Origin: Caulobacter vibrioides
GTDB taxonomy: Bacteria > Pseudomonadota > Alphaproteobacteria > Caulobacterales > Caulobacteraceae
Length of the DNA: 64,000 bases
Assembly (NCBI GenBank): GCA_001449105.1
Contig: LNIY01000106.1
Span: 62,001 to 126,000 of the forward strand
Reading direction: 5' to 3'
Part shown: positions 24,171 to 32,860 of the stretch, in pieces
Numbering within the stretch: position 1 is the stretch's first letter
How the letters are laid out: every line of letters begins with the position of its first letter
Position numbers and translations under genes: made by a program
Notes under the pieces: model-generated
The model's database searches: none
Told to the model about the DNA's origin: nothing
The model's input: the letters and a program-made list of their open reading frames with translations, nothing else

Positions 24171-26015
24171 TTACCCCACCCTGTCCCACGGAAAGCTCAG
24201 CGTCGGCTGGTTGGCGTGGCGCTTCATCTTCAGGGTCAGGCGCGCGCCCGCGCCCGGCGCCAGCCGCACCGTGAAGGCCGAGGCGTCGACCGCCTGGGTC
24301 GCCCCCTCGCCGATCGCGGCGCCGAGGATCTGGTGCTCGCCATAGGCGCCGCCCTGCACGGTGACCGTGCGCGGCGCGACGGGGCTGAGATTGACCAGGC
24401 TGACCACCGTCTCGTCGTCGCTCAGGCGTTCGACCAGGGCCGCCACGTCGGGCGGCGCGCCGGCCCGGCGGCGCTCGGGATCGAAGTAGCGCAGGCGGGC
24501 GTAGTGCAGCGCGCCTCCCTGCGAGGGCGAAGACTTCGACCACGGCGGCCGGGCGATGTGGATGCCGCCCTCCATCAGGTGGATCAGGGCCGTGACGCTG
24601 GCCGGATTGATGTCGAGCGCGGCGTCGGCCAGGCGGGTGTCGGGGGTCGACGCATCGTCGCGCTGGGCCTGGGCGCGGGCGCGCACCCGTTCCAGGTCGC
24701 CGCGCAGGGCCTTGGCAGGAAACGAGGGATCCTTGCCATCCAGCCAGTCGAGCCAGGGATGGCCGGCGGCCCGCTGGCGGTCGGCGCCCTTCATCGACAG
24801 GTACCAGATTTCCAGCCCGTTCAACTGGTACTCGCCGGGCGCATAGCCGTACCAGCCCTTGGGGCCGTGCATGCGCGGGGTCGAGACCTTGCCGTCCACG
24901 ACCTTCTTCTGGGCGTTGATGACGTCGTTCTGGCGGCGCCAGACGTCGAGATACTTGTCGTCGCCGGTCAGCAGGTAGGCGTTCATGAAGCCGACGACGG
25001 CGCGCGGCACGCGGTTGCGGTCCTCGCGCTTGCCGGTCTGGGGCACCACGGGGCTGAAGCCCCAGCCGTAGGTCCCGCTCCACCACCGGCCCTTGGGGAC
25101 CTGGCCGTCCAGGCCGACCTTGCTGGGGATCACGTCGCCGTTGGCCCTCGCCCGCTCGATCCAGCCGTCGACGTATTTCAGGATCCAGTCGCGGTACCTG
25201 GCCTCGTGGTCGAGCATGTAGGCGTTCATCACCAGGCTGGTGGCCTGCAGGTTCAGCGGGCTGTCGCCGACCACGTCGCCGTACTCGTCGTAGTGGCGCA
25301 GGGTCTCCTCATAGGAGCGCTCGCCGTGCTCCATGTAGAAGTGGGTCACGTCGAAGGGATCGCCCGCCCAGTCCAGCGGCGTGGCCTGGCGCAGCATCGG
25401 ACCCCGGCTGCCGGTGATCATGCTGCGGATGATGTTGAGCTTGGGGTCGTAGTTCGGGGTGCTCGGGTCCTCGCCGGTGTAGAAGCCCGAGAACCGTTTC
25501 GCCCGCTCGCGGAAGCGCGGGTCGTTGGGCGCGGAAAGGCCCAGCAGGTTGAACACCGACAGCCCCTCGGAGAGGTGCTGCCAGTCGCTCATGACCGGGA
25601 ATTCCTTGTAGTACATGCCCTCGCGCGCGAACGGCACGTCCTTGGTCTTGGCCGCCGTGTACTGGCGGACATTGCCCTCGAAGGCCTTCTGCGCCAGTTC
25701 GAGCACCCGGTCGCCAGCGCCCAGCGCATGCAGGGTCGGCCAGTCGTTGACGTTCTCGATGGCGTCGTCGGGGCCGTCGTTGGCGCCCCAGCGCTCGAAG
25801 GCCAAGAGGTAGCCGCGCTCGTCGAAATAGCGGGCGAAGAAGGCCTCGCAGGCCTCCTCGTTGGCCTTCAGCAGCTCGCGTTGCAGCAGGGCCCACTCGG
25901 GCGCGACCATCGGCGTCGTGACGCTGAGGGCGGCGAGCGCGGCGCTCGCCGTGCGGCCCAGTCCCGCGAGAACCAGGGCCGAGGCGCCGGCCAGGACGTG
26001 GCGTCGAGAAAGCAT
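24171..26015 (-). CDS. Tat-exported protein, predicted alpha/alpha-barrel polysaccharide lyase or hydrolase
   Basis: 614 aa from ATG at 26015, whose first base is the last base of the transporter's TGA stop. Tat-type signal: MLSRRHVLAGASALVLAG. The sequence is helical and rich in aromatic and acidic surface motifs (FERWGANDGPDDAIENVNDW, EFPVMSDWQHLSEGLSV, DVTHFYMEHGERSYEETL, GRWWSGTYGWGFSPV). This suggests an (alpha/alpha)6 barrel followed by a C-terminal beta domain. I do not recognise a named family. Coupling with a GudP-like transporter suggests that it releases sugar acids outside the cytoplasm for uptake. Function inferred from context. Confidence 0.65.
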   Translation of the reverse strand: MLSRRHVLAGASALVLAGLGRTASAALAALSVTTPMVAPEWALLQRELLKANEEACEAFFARYFDERGYLLAFERWGANDGPDDAIENVNDWPTLHALGAGDRVLELAQKAFEGNVRQYTAAKTKDVPFAREGMYYKEFPVMSDWQHLSEGLSVFNLLGLSAPNDPRFRERAKRFSGFYTGEDPSTPNYDPKLNIIRSMITGSRGPMLRQATPLDWAGDPFDVTHFYMEHGERSYEETLRHYDEYGDVVGDSPLNLQATSLVMNAYMLDHEARYRDWILKYVDGWIERARANGDVIPSKVGLDGQVPKGRWWSGTYGWGFSPVVPQTGKREDRNRVPRAVVGFMNAYLLTGDDKYLDVWRRQNDVINAQKKVVDGKVSTPRMHGPKGWYGYAPGEYQLNGLEIWYLSMKGADRQRAAGHPWLDWLDGKDPSFPAKALRGDLERVRARAQAQRDDASTPDTRLADAALDINPASVTALIHLMEGGIHIARPPWSKSSPSQGGALHYARLRYFDPERRRAGAPPDVAALVERLSDDETVVSLVNLSPVAPRTVTVQGGAYGEHQILGAAIGEGATQAVDASAFTVRLAPGAGARLTLKMKRHANQPTLSFPWDRVG

Positions 26016-27331
26016 CAGGCCGCCTTCAGCTGCAGGCGCTGGATCTTCCCGACGATCAGGAAATAGGCCAGCACGGCGATCAGGCAGTGGGCGCCGACGA
26101 AGATCAACGCGCCGTCGAACGAGCCTGTGGCCTGGACGATGTAGCCGATGACGATCGGGGTCACGATGCCGGCCGTGTTGCCGAAGGTGTTGAAGACCCC
26201 GCCGGTCACCCCGGCCATCTCCTTGGGCGAGGTGTCCGACACCACCGCCCAGCCCAGCGACGCCACGCCCTTGCCGAAGAAGGCCGCGGCCATGATCACG
26301 ATGACCAGCCACTCCTGCTCGACGTAGTTGCAGATGACGATGCAGGTGGCCAGGATCATGCCCAGCAGCAGCGGCGTCTTGCGGGCGATGTCGAGGTTGC
26401 CGGTCTTCTTCAGCAGCTGGTCGGAGATCATCCCGCCCAGCAGGCCGCCGGCGAAGCCGCACAGGGCCGGCAGGGCGGCGGTGAACCCGGCCTGCAGGAT
26501 CGACAGCCCCCGCGCCTTGACCAGATAGATCGGAAACCACGTGACGAAGAAGTAGGTCAGCACGTTGATGCAGTACTGGCCGATATAGACGCCCAGCAGC
26601 ATGCGGCTGGTCAGCACCTGCTTGACGTTGGCCCAGGTGAAGGCCGCGCCCGCATTGGCGGTCTTGTCCTCCATCCGCACCAGGCCGCCGCCGGCCTCGA
26701 TGTAGTCGAACTCGGCCTTGTTGATCTTCGGATGGTCGACCGGGCTGTGGATCAGCTTGACGAAGAAGAAGGCCGCGACGATGCCGACCGCGCCCATGAC
26801 GAAGAACACCGAGCGCCAGCCGAAGTCGTGGGCCAGCCAGCCCATCAGCGGCGCGAAGGCGACCAGCGAGAAGTACTGGGCCGAGTTGAAGATCGCCGAG
26901 GCCGTGCCGCGCTCCGAGCCCGGGAACCAGGCCGCCACGATGCGGGCGTTGGCAGGGAACGACGGGGCCTCGGCCAGGCCGACCAGGAAGCGCATGAAGA
27001 ACAGGGCCACGGCGGCGGCCAGGCCCGTGAAGGCGCCGGAGAAGCCTTGCAGCAGGGTGAAGCTGGACCACAGCACCAGGGCCGCGGTGTAGATTTTCTT
27101 GGAGCCGAAGCGGTCGAGCAGCGCCCCGCCGGGGATCTGGCCCAGCACGTAGGCCCAGGCGAAGGCCGACATGATGTAGCCCATGGCCACCGGATCCAGG
27201 CCCAGCTCCTTGGACGCCGACTGCCCGGCGATCGAGAAGGTGGCGCGGTCGGCGTAGTTGATCGTCGTGATGATGAAGAGCGTCGCGATGATCAGCCAGC
27301 GCACGCGGGTACGCCTGGTGGTGTCGGTCAT
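26015..27331 (-). CDS. Major facilitator transporter, GudP/ExuT-like sugar-acid:H+ symporter
   Basis: 438 aa with 12 predicted helices, anion:cation symporter family. The N-terminal stretch LFIITTINYADRATFSIAGQ, then GLDPVAMGYIMSAFAWAYVLGQIPGG and LLDRFGSKK, closely resemble E. coli GudP (D-glucarate) and ExuT relatives. The middle cytoplasmic loop (HSPVDHPKINKAEFDYIEAGGG) is also typical. It imports glucarate, galactarate or hexuronate across the inner membrane. It is coupled to the downstream exported protein, and the pathway enzyme kdgD is nearby. It shares a 340-bp divergent region with the TonB-dependent receptor. The exact substrate is inferred. Confidence 0.88.
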   Translation of the reverse strand: MTDTTRRTRVRWLIIATLFIITTINYADRATFSIAGQSASKELGLDPVAMGYIMSAFAWAYVLGQIPGGALLDRFGSKKIYTAALVLWSSFTLLQGFSGAFTGLAAAVALFFMRFLVGLAEAPSFPANARIVAAWFPGSERGTASAIFNSAQYFSLVAFAPLMGWLAHDFGWRSVFFVMGAVGIVAAFFFVKLIHSPVDHPKINKAEFDYIEAGGGLVRMEDKTANAGAAFTWANVKQVLTSRMLLGVYIGQYCINVLTYFFVTWFPIYLVKARGLSILQAGFTAALPALCGFAGGLLGGMISDQLLKKTGNLDIARKTPLLLGMILATCIVICNYVEQEWLVIVIMAAAFFGKGVASLGWAVVSDTSPKEMAGVTGGVFNTFGNTAGIVTPIVIGYIVQATGSFDGALIFVGAHCLIAVLAYFLIVGKIQRLQLKAA

Positions 27332-27671
27332 TGACGCTCTCCCATGGTCGCCGCTCTGTCGTCGGCGCTTGAGGGAGGACGCTAGAGGGCGTCGGGGCCA
27401 AGGTCTAAGTCAATTCGCCTATGGACCGATCCACGGGAGACATGGATCGAACCGCGATACGCATCGAAACCCAAGGCTGTCAAAGGATCGCCCGCGCGCG
27501 AGACGGTGGGCGCCGTTGCGGAAACCTGTGGATCGGTGCGCATTGCGCATAGGTCCATACCCGATTGGGATTGGCCCTCTGATCGAACCCGTTCCTATGG
27601 TTCAGGCAACGAAGAAGCAGGCTTGGCCGGCTTCCAAAAGCGGCCCGCGAAGACGGGCATCGGGAGGGACC
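27332..27671. promoter_or_regulatory. Divergent control region for transporter operon and TonB-dependent receptor
   Basis: 340 bp without a gene. It contains CTATGGACCGATCC at 27418-27431 and, about 100 bp on, GGATCGGT and GGTCCATA in inverted orientation, a TGCGCATTGCGCA near-palindrome between those two, and GATCGAACC twice in direct orientation. These are candidate sites for the nearby LysR or another regulator. The receptor start has GGGAGG upstream of its ATG. Confidence 0.4.
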
Positions 27672-30458
27672 ATGACGTCCAACAGGAACCCGCGCCTGCG
27701 CGCCGTGCTCGGCGCCAGCGCTTCGGCCTTCACCATTCTGGCCGCCGGCGCCGCGATGGCCCAGGAGGCCCCGGCGCCCGCGGCCGAACCAGCGTCCGAC
27801 GAAGTCGAGGCCATCGTCGTCACCGGCTTCCGCGCCAGCCTGCAGAGCGCCATCAACCTCAAGCGCAACGAAAGCGGCGTGGTCGACGCCATCAAGGCCG
27901 AGGACATCGCCCAGTTCCCCGACCTGAACCTGGCGGAGTCGCTGCAGCGCATCCCCGGCGTGTCGATCTCGCGCATCAACGGCGAAGGCCGCCAGATCAC
28001 CGTGCGGGGCCTGGGCTCGGAATACACCCGCGTCCGCATCAACGGCATGGAGGCGATCTCCACCACCGGCGGCACGGCCAACAGCGGCGGCACCAACCGC
28101 GGCCGCGGCTTCGACTTCAACGTCTTCGCCTCGGATCTCTTCAACAGCATCGCCGTGCGCAAGACCGCCTCGGCCGACGTCGAGGAAGGCTCGCTGGGCG
28201 CCACGGTCGACCTGACCACCGCCAAGGCCTTCGACAGCGGCAAGCCCCAGCTCGTGCTGTCGGCCGGCGGCAGCTACAACGACCTGTCGCAGAAGACCAC
28301 GCCGCGCGTCTCGGTGCTGGCCAGCAACGTCTTCTTCGACGGCAAGGTCGGCGCCCTGCTTTCGGTGGCCTACGAGGAGCGTCACCTGAAGGAGGAAGGC
28401 GCCAACATCACCCGCTGGGCCACCGGCGCCAGCAACGGCGGCTTCAACAGCGCCTCGACCGTTCCGGGCTACACCATCGCCCAGATCAACAGCAGCAGCC
28501 TCTTCGCCCCGCGCATCCCCGGCTATGTCAGCTACGACATCGAGTCCAAGCGCCTGGGGATCGCCGGCTCGCTGCAGTACAAGCCCAATGCCGACACCCA
28601 GGTCACGCTGGACGCCCTCTACGCCTACCTGGCCGGCACGCGGAAGGAAGCCCAGCTGCAGGCCATCGGCCTGTCGCGCGCCAACACCGGCAAGCCCCAG
28701 ACCATCATCCGCGACGGCGTCGTCGAGAACGGCAACCTGGTCGCGGCCCGGATGGACAATGTCGATCTGCGCACCCAGGCGGCCTATGACGAGCTGAACA
28801 CCGAGTTCAAGCAGTTCACCTTGTCGGGCACGCACGATTTCAGCGGCAGCCTGCGGGTGGGCATGCTGGCCGGCTATTCGGACTCGACCTTCACCCAGCC
28901 GGTCTCGACGATCGTCACCTTCGACCGGGCCAACAGCGCCAACTACCAGTACGACTTCCGCAAGGGCCGCGCGCCGCAGATCCTGCTGGGCTTCGACCCG
29001 ACCGATCCGGCCAACTGGGCCTCGACCAACGGCACCTCCGAAGTGCGCATCCGCCCGCAGTTCGTCGAGAACCAGTTCTCGACCGCCAAGGTCTATGGCG
29101 AGTGGGACCTGAACGACAAACTGCGCCTCAAGGCCGGCGTGGATTGGCGCAAGTTCGAGTACGACAGCTACGGCCAGTACCGCACCAGTGAAACTGTGGT
29201 TCAGACCCTGACCCCGGCCCAGCTGGCCTCGGTGTCGAAGGTGTTCACCGGCTTTGGCCGCAACATGGACCTGCCGGAGGGCAACTTCACCTCCTGGCTG
29301 GTTCCCGACATCGACAAGTACGCCGCCCTGCTGGGCATCTACAGCAACACCGGCATCTACGCCCTGACCGACACCAACAACTCCAGCGCCCGCGGCCAGT
29401 ACGGCGCGGTCGAGGAGCAGGACTACGGCGCCTACGTCCAGGCCGAGTTCAAGTTCGACGCCTTTGGCCTGCCGTTCCGCGGCGACGCCGGGGTGCGTCG
29501 GGTGCACACCAAGCAGGAGTCGGCCGGCTACGCCGCCGTGGCCGGTGCGATCCAGCGAGTCGACGTCGCCCGCGACTACAACCTGACCCTGCCCTCGTTC
29601 AACCTGGCCGCCGACCTCTCCGAGACCGTCGTGGCCCGCGTCAGCGCCGCCCAGACCATCGCCCGTCCGGGCATCGGGTCGCTGTCGCCCGGCGGCGACG
29701 TGGCCGTGCAGGGCGCCAACCGCACCTACAGCTCGGGCAACCCGTACCTGACCCCCACCAAGTCGGACAACCTGGACTTCTCGCTGGAATGGTACCGCGA
29801 GAAGGGCGCGATGATCGCGCTGGGCGTCTTCTACAAGCGCATCGACACCTTCGTGGCCACCCTGCGCCGCGAGGCCGTCTACAACACCTTGGGCTTGCCG
29901 GACTCGCTGCTGACCGGCACCGGCGCGACCACCGACCAGGTGTTCCAGGTCACCCAGCCGGTCAACAGCGACGGCGGCGACCTGAAGGGCTTCGAGATCA
30001 ACGTCCAGCAGCCCTTCACCTTCCTGCCGGGCTTCTGGAGCAACTTCGGCGTGGTGGCCAACTACACCTACGTCGACTCCAAGATCGAGTACCTGACCTC
30101 GACGACGCCGGGCGCCCCGACGGTGAACGCCACCCTGGTGGGCCTGTCGAAGAACGCCGCCAACCTGACGCTCTACTACGAGACCCCCAAGTGGAGCGTG
30201 CGCGGCTCGCTGGCCTATCGCGACGGCTACCTGACCCAGGTGCCCGGCAGCGACGGCAACACCGTCCAGGGCACCAACGAGACCCTGAACGTCGACATGC
30301 AGGCCAGCTGGAACATCCGCGACAACCTCAAGCTCTCGATCGAGGGCGTGAACCTGACCGACGAGTTCAACGACCAGTACGTCGGCGATAGCAACCGGCT
30401 GAACGTCTACACCCATAGCGGCCGCCAGTTCCTGGTCGGCCTGCGGTATAACTTCTAG
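27672..30458 (+). CDS. TonB-dependent receptor, probably for a carbohydrate or sugar acid
   Basis: 928 aa from ATG at 27672. Signal peptide ending AGAAMAQ; TonB-box-like DEVEAIVVTGFRASLQ; plug with AEDIAQFPDLNLAESLQRIPG, SISRINGEGRQITVRGLG, SEYTRVRINGMEA; beta-barrel ending GRQFLVGLRYNF. The plug sequence is that of the large Caulobacter-type receptors (the TIGR01782-like group) commonly tied to glycan uptake. It diverges from the transporter and exported-enzyme operon, so it probably admits uronate oligosaccharides to the periplasm. A good terminator follows. Confidence 0.93.
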   Translation: MTSNRNPRLRAVLGASASAFTILAAGAAMAQEAPAPAAEPASDEVEAIVVTGFRASLQSAINLKRNESGVVDAIKAEDIAQFPDLNLAESLQRIPGVSISRINGEGRQITVRGLGSEYTRVRINGMEAISTTGGTANSGGTNRGRGFDFNVFASDLFNSIAVRKTASADVEEGSLGATVDLTTAKAFDSGKPQLVLSAGGSYNDLSQKTTPRVSVLASNVFFDGKVGALLSVAYEERHLKEEGANITRWATGASNGGFNSASTVPGYTIAQINSSSLFAPRIPGYVSYDIESKRLGIAGSLQYKPNADTQVTLDALYAYLAGTRKEAQLQAIGLSRANTGKPQTIIRDGVVENGNLVAARMDNVDLRTQAAYDELNTEFKQFTLSGTHDFSGSLRVGMLAGYSDSTFTQPVSTIVTFDRANSANYQYDFRKGRAPQILLGFDPTDPANWASTNGTSEVRIRPQFVENQFSTAKVYGEWDLNDKLRLKAGVDWRKFEYDSYGQYRTSETVVQTLTPAQLASVSKVFTGFGRNMDLPEGNFTSWLVPDIDKYAALLGIYSNTGIYALTDTNNSSARGQYGAVEEQDYGAYVQAEFKFDAFGLPFRGDAGVRRVHTKQESAGYAAVAGAIQRVDVARDYNLTLPSFNLAADLSETVVARVSAAQTIARPGIGSLSPGGDVAVQGANRTYSSGNPYLTPTKSDNLDFSLEWYREKGAMIALGVFYKRIDTFVATLRREAVYNTLGLPDSLLTGTGATTDQVFQVTQPVNSDGGDLKGFEINVQQPFTFLPGFWSNFGVVANYTYVDSKIEYLTSTTPGAPTVNATLVGLSKNAANLTLYYETPKWSVRGSLAYRDGYLTQVPGSDGNTVQGTNETLNVDMQASWNIRDNLKLSIEGVNLTDEFNDQYVGDSNRLNVYTHSGRQFLVGLRYNF

Positions 30459-30492
30459 GCGCGATCCCTACCTCCCCCCGGCGCCTAGGCAG

Positions 30493-30533
30493 CCCGCGTC
30501 GCTCTCCTTCCAGGGCGGCGCGGGTTTTCTTTT
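30493..30533 (+). terminator. Rho-independent terminator of the receptor gene
   Basis: Stem CCCGCGTCGC / GCGGCGCGGG (10 bp with one G-U pair), 12-nt loop, then TTTTCTTTT, 35 bp after the receptor stop. Confidence 0.88.
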
Positions 30534-30570
30534 GGGGGCCAGATGAGGGTCTGCCCCCTTCCTCCGTCCT

Positions 30571-30668
30571 TCCCCGCGAAGGCGGGGATCCAAACGGCCT
30601 CTCCATGTGGAGACGTGGCCGAGCTCTGACCTGCGGACTCGGCTTGGGTCCCCGCCTTCGCGGGGATA
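30571..30668. repeat. Palindromic intergenic repeat, family C
   Basis: Arms TCCCCGCGAAGGCGGGGATC and, in inverted orientation, TCCCCGCCTTCGCGGGGATA enclose about 55 bp with a further inner stem (CCTCTCCATGTGGAGACG area). Single copy in this window. It lies between the receptor terminator and the convergent membrane-protein gene. Confidence 0.8.
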
Positions 30669-30690
30669 AGCGGTTCTAGAAGAGCCCCCC

Positions 30691-31248
30691 TCACCTCGGC
30701 ATCGTCGTCGCCTGCCTGCGCACCACCCGGCAGCGGGTCTGGCCGAACTTCGTGGCGCAGAAGCCGGTCTCGTCCGAGCCCTGGCGGATCACCGCCCAGC
30801 GGTCGCGGTCGCACAGGCGCCAGGTCTCGCGAAAGCCGCCCCTGTCGTCATAGGGGAACACCGGCGTATCGCCGTCGGTATAGAACTGGGTCATGCCGGT
30901 GAAGCCGCCGAAGCTGGTCTTGCCGTTGACCACGCCGCAGACCCGGCCCGTCCGCATCATCCACACCCCGCCCAGCTCCAGTTCGCGCGACTGCTTCAGG
31001 CGGGCGACGAGGGCGGGATGCACCACCGCCCAGCGCCGGGCGGCCTCGCGCTCGGCCGGCGCCAGCGCCTCGCCCTTGGCCGGCGGCAGCGCGCCCATGG
31101 CCCGCTCGAACCGGATGAAGTCGAAGATCCCGTAGGCCAGCGCCGCCAGCATCGAGGCGACCATGACGAAACCCAGGATGCGCCAGGCCAGCGCCGCGCG
31201 GCGCTTGCGGCCGACATGGGCGTCGGGAACGGGCAGGACGAAGGACAT
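30691..31248 (-). CDS. Single-helix membrane protein with a BlaI-type operator, function unknown
   Basis: 185 aa from ATG at 31248. One membrane helix near the N-terminus (ILGFVMVASMLAALAYGIF) after a basic cytoplasmic end, then a predominantly periplasmic domain of about 130 residues with GGVWMMRTGRVCGVVNGKTS, GGFTGMTQFYTDGDTP and four cysteines (VCGVV, RLCDR, GFCATKF, TRCRVV), which may pair. I do not recognise the family. A perfect 14-bp palindrome of BlaI/MecI type lies 30 bp upstream of the start. With the repressor gene blaI and the M56 protease encoded next door, this is probably a target of that system, so a cell-envelope-stress role is inferred. Confidence 0.72.
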   Translation of the reverse strand: MSFVLPVPDAHVGRKRRAALAWRILGFVMVASMLAALAYGIFDFIRFERAMGALPPAKGEALAPAEREAARRWAVVHPALVARLKQSRELELGGVWMMRTGRVCGVVNGKTSFGGFTGMTQFYTDGDTPVFPYDDRGGFRETWRLCDRDRWAVIRQGSDETGFCATKFGQTRCRVVRRQATTMPR

Positions 31249-31277
31249 GGTGATCTTCCCCTCTGATCGAGAGAAAG

Positions 31278-31291
31278 ATTACACGTGTAAT
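31278..31291. promoter_or_regulatory. BlaI/MecI-type operator ahead of the membrane-protein gene
   Basis: ATTACACGTGTAAT is a perfect palindrome with the TTACA/TGTAA core of BlaI/MecI operators, in an AT-rich pocket just upstream of the 31248 start. A related site lies before the repressor gene. Confidence 0.75.
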
Positions 31292-31316
31292 TCTGAAATT
31301 CAACCGCCCCTTCGGC

Positions 31317-31457
31317 CGTCATCCCGGCCGCAGCGAAGCGGAGAGCAGGGACCCAGGGCCGAACGCAGTGCGCTGGCCACCATCGGGCGGACAAAGCCAG
31401 CCGCCGCGCCCAGTCCCCTGGGTCCCGGATAAGCCCTGCGGGCTTTCCGGGATAACG
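31317..31457. repeat. Palindromic intergenic repeat, family B, copy 2
   Basis: Starts CGTCATCCCGG and ends TTTCCGGGATAACG, with inner GGGACCCAGG / CCTGGGTCCC arms as in copy 1 at 24024-24162. The right half (CCCGGATAAGCCCTGCGGGC) is the complement of the left half of copy 1. Confidence 0.85.
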
Positions 31458-31495
31458 CGGTGGGGATGCCCCGATGACGCGGTGGGGGATGCCCC
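31451..31495. repeat. Two tandem copies of a 22-23 bp unit
   Basis: GATAACGCGGTGGGGATGCC CC is followed directly by GATGACGCGGTGGGGGATGC CCC at the edge of repeat B copy 2, abutting the stop of the M56 gene. It looks like a local slippage duplication. Confidence 0.7.
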
Positions 31496-32404
31496 CTACC
31501 GCGCCTCCGCGCCTCGCTTCAGCGGCGGCGGGGTGACGCCGTCGACGAACAGGCGGGCGCTGGCGCCGGGGATGCGGGTCGAGGGCGGGGCCGGGCCGCG
31601 CGGGGCCAGGCTCCAGACGCCCATTACGATCATCACCGTCAGCGCCCCCAGGGTGACGGCGGCGGTCAGGCCTTCGTTCGAGACCGGAGCCGGGCCGGCG
31701 ATGACCCGCACCCGCGACAGCAGCGGATGGCGGCCGAAGGCGCAGGCCAGCGGCGAGGCGGCCGTGAAGGCGTGGGCCTTCATCAGGGTCTCGGCGTAGC
31801 GCTTGCGGGCCTTGGGGTGCAGGGCCACGACGTCGCCGTCGCAGGCGATCTCCTGGTCCAGACGGGCGACGGCCGCGCCCAGGTGGACGATCGGGTTCAG
31901 CCAGCCCAGGGCCTGGCAGGCGGTGATGATCAGGTTGCCGCGCGGGTCGCCGCGCCGCATGTGGGCGCGCTCGTGGGCCAGGACGAGCTCACGCTCGTCG
32001 GCGGTGAAGCGCTGGGCGAAGTCGAACGGGATGACCAGGCGCGGGCAGAACACGCCCATGACCGCCGGCCCTTCCAGACCCTGACGGGCGCGTTTGCGGA
32101 AGGCCCGCTCCGCCAGGGCGATGAAGCCTGCCAGGCCGACGACGCCGGCCAGCCAGACGACCAGGAAGGCCACCGCCAGCAGACGCTCGGGCGGCTGCTG
32201 GGCCGCGCCGGCGCCCAGGGCGTCCGACAGGCTGGGGAAGACGCTGGCCAGGGCGGCGGCCGGGGCCAGGCGCCACAGCTTGTAGGCGGCTTCCGAGCCG
32301 ACCAGGCGGCGCACCGGAACACGCAGGGCCAGCACGACCAGCACGCCGACGGCGGCGGCCAGCTGCGCCCGCAGCAGGGTTATGGCCAGCAGTTCAATCA
32401 GCAT
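31496..32404 (-). CDS. M56 (BlaR1/MecR1-type) membrane metalloprotease without a penicillin-sensor domain
   Basis: 302 aa from ATG at 32404, overlapping the repressor gene by 11 bases. Four hydrophobic segments surround the zinc site HERAH (ELVLAHERAHMRRGD) and the third-ligand motif LDQEIACDGDVV. After the last helix (AAVTLGALTVMIVMGVWSLA) only about 35 residues remain, so the extracellular beta-lactam-binding domain of classical BlaR1 is missing. In this family the protease cleaves the partner BlaI repressor; here the trigger must be something else or sensed by another protein. Confidence 0.88.
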   Translation of the reverse strand: MLIELLAITLLRAQLAAAVGVLVVLALRVPVRRLVGSEAAYKLWRLAPAAALASVFPSLSDALGAGAAQQPPERLLAVAFLVVWLAGVVGLAGFIALAERAFRKRARQGLEGPAVMGVFCPRLVIPFDFAQRFTADERELVLAHERAHMRRGDPRGNLIITACQALGWLNPIVHLGAAVARLDQEIACDGDVVALHPKARKRYAETLMKAHAFTAASPLACAFGRHPLLSRVRVIAGPAPVSNEGLTAAVTLGALTVMIVMGVWSLAPRGPAPPSTRIPGASARLFVDGVTPPPLKRGAEAR

Positions 32405-32762
32405 CGTCCAGCTCCGCGATCAGCTGCTTCAGCTGCTTGACCTCGTCGGGCGACAGCGAGCGGTGCTTGGCGAAATGGGCGACCAGCGGCGTCAGGCGGC
32501 CTTCGAACAGGCGGTCCAGCAGGCCCTGGCTCTCGGTCTGCAGATATTCGGCGCGGCTGACGATCGGCACGTAGCGGACGCGGCCGTCGATGCGGCGCGA
32601 CTCAATGGCCTTGCGCTTGAGCAGGCGGTTGATCAGCGTCTTGACCGTGGCCTCGCCCCAACCCTGCGGGCCGGCGACGGCCTCCAGGATCTCCTCGACG
32701 GTCAGGGGGCTCTGGCTCCAGAGCGCTTCCATGACGTGGCTTTCGGCGTGGGTGATGCTCAT
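32394..32762 (-). CDS. BlaI/MecI/CopY-family repressor
   Basis: 122 aa. Winged helix with the family pattern ITHAESHVMEALWSQSPLTV, ATVKTLINRLLKRKAI, RRIDGRVRYVPIVS, followed by the C-terminal dimerisation helices (LLDRLFEGRLTPLVAHFAKH, LSPDEVKQLKQLIAELDD). It should bind TTAC-type palindromes and be inactivated by the co-encoded M56 protease. One site lies 31 bp upstream of its own start, the other before the 31248 gene. It diverges from glnE. Confidence 0.93.
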   Translation of the reverse strand: MSITHAESHVMEALWSQSPLTVEEILEAVAGPQGWGEATVKTLINRLLKRKAIESRRIDGRVRYVPIVSRAEYLQTESQGLLDRLFEGRLTPLVAHFAKHRSLSPDEVKQLKQLIAELDDAD

Positions 32763-32792
32763 GGCTGTCCGCTGCTCTACTGGCCTGGATGA

Positions 32793-32804
32793 TTACGCCC
32801 GTAA
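32793..32804. promoter_or_regulatory. BlaI-type operator ahead of the repressor gene
   Basis: TTACG-CC-CGTAA has perfect 5-bp arms and the same spacing as the core of the 31278-31291 site. It lies in the 98-bp region between the divergent repressor and glnE starts, so it would allow autoregulation and might touch glnE. Confidence 0.6.
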
Positions 32805-32860
32805 ATGAAGCCGTCAAGCGGTGCTTGGCGGACGCGATCGGTCGGTTAAGAGTGCGCGTC

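Noticed and set aside
27480..30416. 978-codon minus-strand open frame opposite the second receptor
   Set aside because: Shadow of the receptor gene; no family motif.
32789..32860. Longer N-terminus for glnE
   Set aside because: It would run through the BlaI-type operator, while ATG at 32861 starts where the family similarity begins.
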